In this document: piece after piece, positions 10,834 to 22,100 of the stretch
How the letters are laid out: each line of letters starts with the position of its first letter
Position numbering within the stretch: the stretch's first letter is position 1
Assembly (NCBI GenBank): GCA_029339195.1
Contig: JAPTJF010000585.1
Coordinates: forward strand, 1 to 32,724
Direction: 5' to 3'
Source: Micractinium sp. NFX-FRZ
Lineage: Eukaryota > Chlorophyta > Trebouxiophyceae > Chlorellales > Chlorellaceae
DNA: 32,724 nucleotides
Made by a program: the position numbers and the translations under genes
The notes under the pieces: model-generated
Seen by the model: the letters and a program-made list of their open reading frames with translations, nothing else
What the model was told of the DNA's origin: nothing
Databases searched by the model: none

Positions 10834-11247
10834 TTGGACGCTTGGCATCCTGCCCTTGACTTATGTTTGAACTGCCTCAACCTCCTCTGTGCCCTTGCAT
10901 GTTCTCTTTGCTGGCACCGCCGGCATCGCAGCAAACAAGGGCTCCAATGGCTGCCAACAGCAAGCAGCGCGCCCCCACCTGGCGGCACCCAAGCCGGCAG
11001 TGGCGATGCGGGCGACGAGGGCGGCAGCAGCCAAGCCGGCAGCAAGGAGCAGGTCAACAAGGGCGGCAGCGGAGTTGACGGCCAGCCGCGAGGCACCCGT
11101 CGCGCCGAGGCAGACAGCGGGGCTGGCTTTGGCGCAGATGCGGAAGCTGGGGCGGGCGGTAGTGCTGGTGAGGCGCAGGCAGGCCCGGGCGATGCAGTGG
11201 CGGCGGCAGGAGCGGCGGCTGTGGTGCGCCAAGCAAGCAGTGGCTGA
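10834..11247 (+). CDS. Possible hypothetical Gly/Ala/Asp-rich coding block
   Basis: An open frame of 137 codons ends in a stop just after 11244. From about codon 45 it is low-complexity Gly/Ala/Ser/Asp/Glu (for example GSGDAGDEGGSSQAG) with mostly G or C at third positions, as in the real genes here. The first part (CLNCLNLLCALACSLCW) looks less protein-like and may be untranslated or intronic. The same DNA is also open on the minus strand, reading as a hydrophobic Ala/Leu segment. I cannot decide between a real 3'-terminal exon and chance in GC-rich DNA. No function is proposed. Confidence 0.2.
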   Translation: MDAWHPALDLCLNCLNLLCALACSLCWHRRHRSKQGLQWLPTASSAPPPGGTQAGSGDAGDEGGSSQAGSKEQVNKGGSGVDGQPRGTRRAEADSGAGFGADAEAGAGGSAGEAQAGPGDAVAAAGAAAVVRQASSG

Positions 11248-12210
11248 CACGCAGGTTCGGCCTGGTCTGCATGTCTTATGCCCGCGTGCCTGTCGCTGCC
11301 TGCCTGCCTGCCAGTTGCCTGCTCCTTGCTGCCTGCCTGGCGCAGCCTGAGTCGTGTACAGAAGAAAGCAGCTGGACTGCTCACTCTGCTCACTCTGCAC
11401 CCTCCACCTGCCACGCCGGCGCTGCAGGGCTAGTGAGCTGAGCTCTGGCAGGCCTGGTGCTGAGAACGGCGGCAGCGGCGCTGCCTGCCAGCACTGGGGG
11501 TGCTGTGCGCTGCTTGCACCATTGAGCAACCATACCACTGTCCGGCACACGGGGCAGCACCAGCCGCGGTGCGATGCAGGTGGGGCGTGGCAGAGGAATT
11601 GGGTGGCAGCATGAACATGGAGCAAGGGTGCTACTGCTGCCAGCCTGGCCGGCCCCTGCCCCCCACTGTCCCCGCTGGATACTCTGCCACTCCTTTGTTA
11701 TGAACATTCTCTGTGCAATCACAGTATTGTGGAACTCAAGGTTGTGCGTCTGGATACGACTTGTCAATGAATTGATGGGATTGGTAACACACAAAGAGTC
11801 GAGCTGTCGCGCACGGGGGCACAGTACTGAGCCCCTCCCGCCGGCAACGGTGCGTGTCGAGTGATCGGTTCCAAACACCTGCATTATGCCTAAAGACTCA
11901 ACCTCCCAACGCCGCACACCCTGGTGCCATAACTGGACTTGCATGGTAGTAGATTGCACGAATTCTATTGCCCCGGCATGTTCCAGTCGACCACTGATGG
12001 TGTCCATGCCGCTGTGCTGGGATGCCGCCTGGCGGGCGGTGCCCCGCTGCCTCCATTGCGCCGTTTGCGAGCCATCTGCGAATACTCTCCCTCTGAACAT
12101 CCCTACAGGCGTCAATTCCCACGGTTTGGCGTGCCCAGCAGTCAGCGGCCCTTTCGACCACCGGTGACAGCACCCTGTATCGGGCCATACCTTGGCGGCC
12201 TTGAACCGCC

Positions 12211-13805
<1,595 letters not shown>

Positions 13806-14553
13806 CGCGTGCTGTGCACGCTGCGGTCGTGCCACCGTGGCTCTGCAGCGCTGCGCGCGTGTGCTGCCTGGCGGGATAGCCGCCAGGCACAGCGCAGCTG
13901 CACATTTGTTCTCCTAGCAACGGTCGCGGGTGGCAGTGCCACCAACGTGCTGCCTGGCAAGCCAAGCCCCACAACATGGCTGCATGCTTGCATACCCCTT
14001 TGCCGCTCTCACCCATACGCAAGCATTGCCACCTTTTCCCAGCCCCCCATGTACCTGCCCTTTCCCCGCCGCTGCCCTGCTCCTCCTGCTTGCCTCTCCC
14101 TGCTCAACCCGTTTTTACGTGACCGCGGGCACAGCGCTCCCTCTCTGGCTACCTACCGGCCCCGCCTTCTACCACCTTTCTGTTCCCGCCTTGAATCCTT
14201 GCAGTCACTCTCACCGACTCCGCCCCTCCCTCCTCCCTGACCTCCCTTTGTTCGCACATGCACCATCACTGACACCTCCCTCATTTCTGTTCTGCCCGCC
14301 TCGGCAGGCCAGCTGAGCAACACTGTAACACCTCTGCACTCAATCACGTTTGGCTGCATTGCTTTCAGACTTGCTTGTTATTGCACAGGCGGCAAATGAT
14401 TGGGGGGCTATTGGAGCCAATGGGCTCGCTCAGAAGGCCAGACGGGGTCTCAAAAATGTGCAGTGCTGGTTTGGTGCGGGGCAGGACGGGGGGGAGGGGG
14501 GGCGCGGGCGGCGGGGGGTGCCCGGCCGGCTTCCAACAGCCGCGGCTGTGCGT
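13806..14553. other. Convergent spacer between UBE2K and NDP kinase
   Basis: This 748-bp region holds the facing 3' UTRs. It is pyrimidine-rich on the plus strand. A TGTAA at 14324-14328 is a possible, rather distant, signal for UBE2K. The single codon-rich frames here have no domain, and I see no RNA gene. Confidence 0.6.
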
Positions 14554-17049
14554 TTACTCGATCAGCCAGGGGGCAATGGTGGGCTCCCATGCCACCAGGC
14601 CGTCCTTGCCGAACCACAGGGCTGCGGGGGAGAGGGCGGGAATGGGGGCAGGGAGTTGGTGCATTGCGGTGCAGCACCGGCATGATTGTGGCCAAAGAAG
14701 CACAGCTGGCAGCACCACTGCGGCCGTGCGGGCATCAGCACAGCACAACATCCGCATCCGCAGCTGCAACCGCGCTGGCAGGAGAGGCGGAAACCCACCT
14801 GTCTCGCGCTCGCCGTTCTCAGTCGAGTCGCTGCCGTGCACGACGTTGCGGCCCACCTGCCGAGCAAAGGGACCAGTCGAAAGGGGCGGGCGGGCGGGTG
14901 AGGGAGGGGCCGACTGTGTGCAACCATGAGCAGTGCGCACCATGGTTGCACCGCAGCCTCAGGAGGCAGGGCAAAGTCTGTGATGAGCAAGGCAGCCTTG
15001 CGACGCTCTGCCTGCATGCCCGGCCTGCCCCTCCATACTGCCGGCCCCGTGCCGACATCTCCTGCTCCAATCAACCCCAGCATTCGACCACAACACCACA
15101 CCAACTCAGCGCACCTGCACCGCAAAGTCGCCGCGGATGGTGCCGGGCTCCGACTCCAGAGGGTTGGTGGCGCCAATCAGCTTGCGCGCAGACTTGACCA
15201 CGCCCGCGCCCTCCCACACCTGCAGGCGGGAAGGAGGTAGGGGACACGGCAGGGTGGATGGATGGAGGCGTGAGGGACAGGGTGGACTGCAGCGGGGTGC
15301 CAGGCTGGCAAAATGCTGTGCACTGCTGGACGGCCCCCGCTGTCGGCAGCAGCTGCGGAGATGGCACGATGCAGCCGTGCCCACCTTCCCTCCCAACCTG
15401 GTCACCACCACGACCCCCCACCGCCCAGCAGCACTCCCAGCAGCAGCGCACTACGCGCCATGCAAAGCAGGGCCCCCACCAGGGATCTGCTTACGTCCAC
15501 CTCCCCTCCAACCCAACCACAGCACCCCCGGCAGCGCCCCCAGCAGCATCGCACCATGCAGACCAGGGGCCCCGACAGGGATCCGCTCACACCGGCCTCC
15601 CTCCCAACCCAACCACAGCACCCCCAGCAGCGCCCCCGGCAGCATCGCACCATGCAGACCACGGGCCCCGACAGGATGTACTCCACCAGGGCGGGGAAGA
15701 AGGGCTTGGAGGACAGGTCCTTGTAGTGCTCCTCAGCAATCTCCCTGGGGGGCGGGGCGGAGTGAAAAGGCAACGGGGGGTGGTACCGCGGTGAGCCCAG
15801 GGGCGGGTTGAATCAATGGTGGAACCGGTGTGCATCAAATAGGCACCGGTTGAGGGCACAGGTGGAATGGTCGAGAGTGCTGTAAGGTGGGCGAAAACGA
15901 GGTGGGTCAGAGGCTAGATGGTGTGGATAACATCGAGTGCAGGTGCATGTGTGCAGAGTGGGATGTGGCAGGGCATCACACGGGCGGGGCAGCCAGGGCC
16001 TATATGGGCCGCCCGCCACAGGAGTGTGCGCCCCGCGAGCCAGCCGGCTGCTGTGGCGCTGTTTTTGACAGCACGCCCGACCAGGGAGCGGGCGCGCTGC
16101 TTCGAACAGCGCTGGGGGGCCAGCGCACACAGAACACACACCACGATACCAAATGCAGGGCATGAGGTGCATGGCAGGCCAGGATGGGTGCATGGTGCAG
16201 GGTGGCAGAGATGCAGTCATAGAGAGATGATGAGCAGACAGGCGTGCCATGGCAGAGCGGCCTCGACCCCGCGCCACCTGCCACCCGAAACCTGCCACAT
16301 CAGCCAGCTTGTGTTGGCAGCTCCTCTTAATGCAGCTCCCTCCCCAGTTTGCCGCTCTCCCTTGAACCTAAGACGCACTTCACCGTGCCGCCCATCCCGT
16401 CCCGTCCCTCCCTCCCTCCCTCCCCTCCCCTCCCTCACTTGGTGCACTGGAACATCTTGAGGCCGACGAGCTTGAAGCCCTTGCGCTCAAAGCGTGAGAT
16501 GATCTCGCCCACCAGGCCGCGCTGCACGCCGTCAGGCTTGATCATCACGTCTGCGGGCAATGGGCAATCGTTGTGTGCATTTCAGTAGCGGTTGTGCATG
16601 GGGCGGTGCTGTAATATGTGGGGCACATCACAAATGCCTGTGGGCAACGGGGCGGGGTGTGGGGGATGAGGCGGGGAGGGGACAAGCGCTTTCGGCGCGG
16701 GAGGGGACAAGCGCTTTCGGCGCCAGGCAGGCCAAGCAGCAAGTAGGTCAGGCACGAGACACACCACACACTGCTACTGCTTCGCATTCATAACAAGTAA
16801 AGAGCTGTAGCATCATAACTCACAGCTGATCTCGGCGCGCACGGACACGGGGCCGGCGGCGGCGGCAGCGGCGCAGCGAGCGTTGCGGGCAGCGGGGGCC
16901 AGGCTGGCCGTGGCGCTGATGGATGCCACAGATGTCAGACGCTGGGAGGGCACCGCGGGCACAAAGGCCGCGGCGGCGCGCTGCTGCGTGGGCCGGCTGG
17001 AGCACTGGGGCACCATAGCCACCGCGCGGGTAGCCATCGCAGCTGCCAT
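14554..17049 (-). CDS. NDK: Chloroplast-type nucleoside diphosphate kinase, 6 exons
   Basis: Exons 17049-16824, 16550-16439, 15744-15651, 15219-15115, 14856-14799 and 14621-14554 give 220 aa. NDPK moves the gamma-phosphate between nucleoside triphosphates and diphosphates through a phosphohistidine. The kinase core is complete: [42 protein letters not shown] then [28 protein letters not shown], and the active-site stretch [10 protein letters not shown] with His186. The C-terminus APWLIE resembles plant NDPK2. The first 70 residues are Ala/Arg/Ser/Val-rich without acidic residues ([18 protein letters not shown]...), a chloroplast transit peptide by composition, so the product is probably plastidial (inference). 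The third exon's end and donor are repeated three times with a 96-bp period. The gene is divergent from the thioredoxin-like gene. Confidence 0.96.
15420..15685 (-). repeat. 96-bp tandem array: NDP kinase exon 3 end plus donor, 3 units
   Basis: On the plus strand CATGCA anchors recur at 15459, 15555 and 15651, exactly 96 bp apart. The minus strand reads [10 protein letters not shown] in the true exon, then [10 protein letters not shown], then [10 protein letters not shown]. Units one and two keep the donor ATG|GTGCGATG; in the third it is ATG|GCGCGT and lost. Between anchors the intronic part (AACCCAACCACAGCACCCCC on the plus strand) is also repeated. The frame is open through all units. Confidence 0.92.
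16674..16723. repeat. Perfect 25-bp tandem repeat, 2 copies, in NDP kinase intron 1
   Basis: A 25-base unit containing GACAAGCGCTTTCGGCGC occurs twice in direct succession without a mismatch, so it is a recent tandem duplication entirely inside the intron. Confidence 0.95.
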
Positions 17050-17262
17050 GGTTGCTAGATGTGTAATATATCTAGATGGAGCAATGTGCTATGGTGCAGG
17101 AGGGCGGCACTGGCGGGAAGCGTGGGGTAAGAAGATGAGCGCCAGCGAGGCAGGCTCGATGCTAGACGGAGGGCCAAGAGGGATCGCGTCTTGTCGTAGT
17201 TTCACAGGTCATACCTTATTCAATCCGTCATACTTGGGGGTCCTTGACTGTCGGGGGCGCAA
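17050..17262. promoter_or_regulatory. Divergent promoter region, NDP kinase and thioredoxin-like 3-3
   Basis: Only 213 bp separate the two start codons, so both promoters must be compact or shared. An AT-rich TAATATATC element lies close to the NDP kinase ATG at about 17065-17073, possibly within its 5' UTR. Confidence 0.55.
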
Positions 17263-18613
17263 ATGGCAGGGATGGGGCAGTGGGACTCTCTCGTTGAGAG
17301 CTTCCAGCGCCCCGCCCGGCGTTTTGCCAAGGCGGCATCAGACCGGCTGCAGGTGGGTTGCCAGCAGCCGGCCCGCCAACCCTGTCTAATGCTCGCCGCC
17401 GCCTGCTTGCAGCCTGCTGCCGCTGCCGCCGCTCCCGCTCCAAGCTCACCCCACCCTGCCGCTCAATCGTCAACTCTCTGCAGCCGCTGCGTAAGCCTCA
17501 CCTGGCCAAGATCCTGCCCAATGTCACGGGTCTGCGCACAGATGAGCAGCTGCGCGACTTCCTAGATCGCAACAAAGCAGAAACGGTGGGTGCTGGGGGT
17601 ATCGGCGGGGCAGGGGGAATGATGGGATGGTGGATGGGACGCCACGTTTGCAGGGGACAGACAGTTCATGCGACATTGGATCATAACACAATACTTCTGA
17701 TGGGGCGGCTGCCGTGCATCACCTCTTGGCGGTTCACACATCTGGTCAGGAGGTATCTGAGCTGCTGGCCTGTCCCGCCCTCAGACCGCCCTGCCCTTCC
17801 CCCACCCGGGCTCCGTCCCGCCCCGCCTGCCGCCCTCCCCAGGTGCTGGTCAACTTTGGGTCGTCCTGGTGCCACCACTGCCACCAGATGTTCCCCCACT
17901 TCCTCTCGCTGGCCAAGCAGTTCCCACAAATAAAGTACGCGGTGGCGCAGGTGAGGCGGGGGCAGGGGGAGCAGGCTGTTTGGTTCAGACACATGTGTCC
18001 CACTGGGCCTCGGTGGCGGCCACCAGGCGTGTGGGGCGTTCGGAAGATGCGCTGCCGGGCCTGGAAGCTCGGGCTGCCACTGGCAGGTGTGCCCGGTGCC
18101 GGCAGGTTCCTCTTGGCTGCGCCCTTGCCCCTTGAGCTCCGGCCGGATGTTTTGTTACGGCGTAGGCTCCGGCTGGGAGCACATGCCCCTGCTGGGCACC
18201 CCCCCACCCATTGTCTTCGCTCTTGCCGCACACCCCGCCTGCCTCCCCTCCCTCCCCCAGGTGGACTACATGCATGAGGCTGTCAAGGGCATCACGTACA
18301 CACCCACATTTGCCGTGTACAAGCGCGGGCGCAAGGTGAACAGGGGGGGAGGCGGGCGCAGCTGGGGTGCCGACGGATGGGGAGGCAGGGCGGAGGCTGA
18401 GGCAAGGGGCCAGCAGGCGTCGGCCTGGTCAGCCAGACGCATTCTTTGCCGCTGCACGCCCTCAGTCTGACCCCATTCTCCGCGCCTCCCGTGATCCCCA
18501 CCCCACTACCCCCCGCGTGCCTGCATGCCTGCCTACAGGTGGACCAGTTTTTTGGGTCCAACGCGCAGCAGCTGCGGGACCACATCTGGCTGCAGGTGCA
18601 GGAGGTGCCCTGA
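17263..18613 (+). CDS. Thioredoxin-like 3-3 protein with CHHC active site, 5 exons
   Basis: Exons 17263-17352, 17484-17585, 17843-17950, 18261-18335 and 18539-18613 give 149 aa with every intron in phase 0. The thioredoxin fold is clear: VLVNFGSSWCHHC with the redox pair C74 and C77, FPHFLSLAKQFPQIKYAVAQVD, then TYTPTFAVYKRGRKV with the cis-proline P115, and VDQFFGSNAQQLRDHIW. The order and wording match the plant thioredoxin-like 3-3 family (Arabidopsis At3g53220 type), which ends in a similar LHDRLWL segment. The active site is CHHC instead of classical CGPC, which suggests a more oxidising or more specialised disulfide exchange (inference). Residues 1-64 precede the fold and contain KAASDRLQ and HLAKILPNVTGL; no clear targeting peptide is seen. 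A possible TGTAA lies 363 nt after the stop. Confidence 0.9.
17541..17706 (+). repeat. Possible eroded copy of thioredoxin exon 2 end in intron 2
   Basis: Intronic ACAGACAGTTCATGCGACAT, continuing GGATCATAACACAAT (17658-17692), aligns with exon 2 ACAGATGAGCAG, GCGACTT and GATCGCAACAAAG at an offset of about 116 bp with small gaps. A TGATGGGG sits where the donor ACG|GTGGG would be, so no GT donor survives at that point. The similarity is modest. Confidence 0.35.
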
Positions 18614-19164
18614 TCCTTCAGGTCTACAGAAGGCTGCCAGCCTGTTACCACCTCAGCGTGGTTCCTGACCGCTGGGCCTGAAGTATTCCGCCCAGGCCTG
18701 GCCAACTGCGGCACCCGCCGGAGGTGCAGGTGCAACACGCCACAGGACCTCGCGCCTGTTTTTGAACCAAATCAAACAACTTAAAACTTGCCGCCCCACG
18801 GCCCGCCCACCCGCGCTACCGTTGTGCCTCTACTTTGTTGACTGCCGACAAACCGCCACCCCTCTCGACCTCTTTTGACCTCCTGCCGCTTCTTCATGTA
18901 CACACCTGCTCGCTCCTCTCCCGCTCTCGCCTTGCTGCATATTGCAGTGGCATTGGTTCTTTCACAGTGCCTGCATGTAAAACAATAAACACCCAGACCA
19001 TACTGGGCAAAGCAGGAGCCAAAGATGCCACTGGCGATGTGGCAGGGGCCGCGGCGGCGTGTGCGCTGTGCCTGTCGGGCGGCTGCTGTCCGCCCGTCCA
19101 ATCGCGGGGGTGCCGGCAACCAGAGGCGCGTTCCATGTAGTGCGCAACACTCTGTCTCCTCGCC
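18614..19164. other. Spacer between the thioredoxin-like and amidohydrolase genes
   Basis: This 551-bp spacer has both flanking genes on the plus strand. It has an AT-rich patch at about 18760-18790 and a TGTAA at 18976-18980 that could end the upstream transcript. The amidohydrolase promoter should lie in its second half. No other gene is visible. Confidence 0.55.
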
Positions 19165-22100
19165 ATGGCGGCCCCGCCTCCCCTGCTGCTGAGCAAGTGC
19201 AGAGTGCTCGACACCCTGAACGCGGTCTGCAGCGCCGAGACGGAGCTGTTCGATGTCTTCATTGCAAACGGTGTCATCAAACATATCACGCAGCACGGCG
19301 GCGATGCGGCTGGGGCAGCGGCAGCGGCAGCAGCGGGGGCGGCAGCCGAGGTGCTCGACTGCGGCGGCCTCGTTCTGATGCCAGGTGGGAGCATCCTACG
19401 TGATTGGATGGCTGGGCAGTGGCAAGTGCCCCTAGAAGATTGCACTCACAGGCTGCACACATGGGACCCTGTGCGAGCGTGTGCGTTGGCCTTGCTGTGC
19501 AGCGCTAGACACACACCGGCCCGTGCCTCCCCCCCCAGACTTGGTACTCGTGCAGAACTCACTCAAAGGGGCCTGCTCCCGTTGCTTGCACAGGCCTGAT
19601 GGATGCTCATGTGCACGTCACCGCCTGCACAGCCAACCTGCCCGGGCTGCTCTCCCTGCCTGAGAGCCTAGTGACCGCCCGGGCGGCGGTGGTGCTCAAG
19701 GGCATGCTGGAGCGGGGGTTCACAACTGTGAGGGATGCTGGAGGTGCTGACTGGGGCCTGGCACAGGCGGTGGAGGAGGGCACCATTCCGGGGCCGCGCC
19801 TGCTGTTCACGGGGCACGCGCTCAGCCAGACGGGCGGGCACGGCGACATGCGGGGCAAGTGAGTGGGGCGGGGCAGCAGCGGGTGGGGCGGGAAGGGAAG
19901 GGAACTGTTCTGGAGAACGTGCCTCCTGCTCTTTGTCAGCTGCCACTCACGGCATCTGCCCGCCTGGCAGCCAGGGTCAGTGGCACTTCCAGTGTGCCAT
20001 TCAGCAGATCCACTCAATGCCCTGCTCCTCGGTTCACGTGCCTGCCCGCCTGCCTGGCAGCAGGGGCGTAGCTGCGCACCTTAACCTCGAGCCCTGCCCT
20101 CTGCCCTCCTGCCTGCCTGCCCCTCCCTGCAGGGGCGAGGACTTTTGCGCGTGCGGGGCCGCCCTGCGCGGCATCGGCCGCGTGTGCGACGGCGTGCCAG
20201 AGGTGCGCCTCCGCTGTGATCATGCCGCACCGCTGACAACATGCGCTTTCGCTGCTGCTGCTGCTGCTGCTCTGCTCTGCTCTGCTGCTGTTGTCACAGT
20301 GTGAAGGGCCTCTTGCAGGGGTTGGCTACCCCTCAACACACCTGGTGCCCCGCTCCTCCCCACCGCTCCTGCCCCACCACCCCGCCCAGCGTCCCTGCAG
20401 GTGCGCCGTGCTGCGCGTGACGAGCTGCGCAAGGGGGCCCATTGCATAAAGGTGATGGCCTCGGGAGGGGTGGCCTCGCCCACAGACAGGTGCGGTGCGA
20501 GCGGGGGGCTGGAGGGGTGGGCAGCAGGGAATAAGCGACTCCCCAACTGGCAGTGTGGTCGTGTGGCGCGGTGCCAGCTGGCTGCCCCTGCTGGTGCCGC
20601 CCCTGTTTCCGCCGCCGCAATACACAGGTTGGCCCAAATCACACACCTTTTTGCTGCTCTGATTGCTCCCCCCGGCTGGCACCCTGCCGCCGTCCCGTTT
20701 CTTGCTGCCTTCCCCTGTGCACACTAGGCTAACACACTTGCAGTTGCCCTGGCTGGTCAGCACGCAATCGCCTGACTGCAACCTGCCTACATGCAATCAC
20801 CTCCACACACACACACACACACGCACCCCACCCAACCCATCTCTGCCGCATTCGGCTGCAGGCTCACCAACACCCAGTTTGCACTGGAGGAGCTGCGGGC
20901 CATTGTGGAAGAGGCGGAGGCGGCGGGCACCTATGTGTGCGCCCATGCCTACACCTCGCGCGCCATCATGCGAGCGGTGCAGTGCGGGGTGCGCTCGATA
21001 GAGCACGGCAACTGCCTGGATGAGGCGGCGGCACGTGAGTGGCTGTCAAGGGTTGAAGAAGAAAAAGAAGAAGTGTACGCCCTTGGGCGTGGGTTGAGGA
21101 AACATGGTCCTTTCCCGGGACGGCTGTCAAGGGGTGCTGCTGCTGGGAGGAGGCGTGGGGCAATGGAGAAAGGAAGGGCGGTTCCGTAACGGGACTAGGC
21201 AGGTGGCGTGCTGTGAGTTGGCAAGCCAAACCTGCTGGGCGAAAGGGCAAGGACAAAGGCAAGGCTGCTGCGGTGGGAGCCAGATCTGGGAGATCTCTTG
21301 AGCTCACGGCGCTGAGCGTGCTGTGCCTGCTGAGCGTTCTGTGGGGCTTGTTGACAGGCTCGCCCTGGGGTGCAGCTGTGTCCGGCTGTCACACCTTCAA
21401 CACCCATCGCGTCCATGTCTGCACCCCCACTCACTGCTGTCGTGCCGCATACTTGATGTCTCAGCGCGGCACCCTCCTGGTGCCCGCGTTCAGCAATGCT
21501 AACACTCAATTGTGTTATCCCTCCCCTCCACCCCTGCAGACTTGATGTCTCAGCGCGGCACTTTCCTGGTGCCCACCCTCATCACCTACCACCAGCTGCT
21601 GGAGGGCGGGGCAGCCGCGGGGATGGCGCCTGAGCTGGTGGCCAAAGTGGGGTCGCTGGTGGAGCAGGCAAGTGGTTTGGTTGTTGGGGCGGTAGAGGAG
21701 GCAAGCACGCGAAGGTTGTGGTGCAGGCGAGTTGTTATGGGGGGGCGGTAGAGGAGGCAACTGTGTAATGGTGGTGGTGCAGGGTGACGGGTCCAGTGGA
21801 TGCAGTTGGGTGGGGTGCATGGGGCTGGCAAACATGTTGCTGTGCATCTGTGCATGCTGTGGAGTGGATCATGTTGCCCCCCTCCTCCCATGCCTCCTGT
21901 GCAACGCCCGGAGAAGCTGCCCTCGTTGCCCCCACCAACTGCTCGCACCTGCTTGCCACTGCCACTCGTTTGCAGGGGCTGAACGCCGTCAAGCTGGCCC
22001 ACCAGCACGGCATCCCAATGGCCTACGGCTCCGACCTGCTGGGGGAGCTGCACGGGGCGCAGCTGCGCGAGTTTGAGCTGCGGGGGCGGGTGCTGCCACC

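Larger units (their letters stand above)
10026..12210. other. About 2.2 kb without a convincing gene
   Basis: This stretch lies between the phosphatase stop and the UBE2K start. It holds the phosphatase 3' UTR, presumably the UBE2K promoter, a GC-rich block at about 10900-11250 open in several frames, and a less GC-rich block at about 11690-11960. None of the translations on either strand contains a domain I recognise. It may hide a small lineage-specific gene. Confidence 0.5.

Noticed and set aside
10861..11625. Minus-strand hydrophobic frame with a transit-peptide-like start
   Set aside because: It is antisense to a frame with better third-position bias, and no downstream mature domain is found.
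15420..15685. CRISPR-like array
   Set aside because: Units are directly adjacent without spacers, the DNA is eukaryotic nuclear, and the unit contains an exon end and donor.
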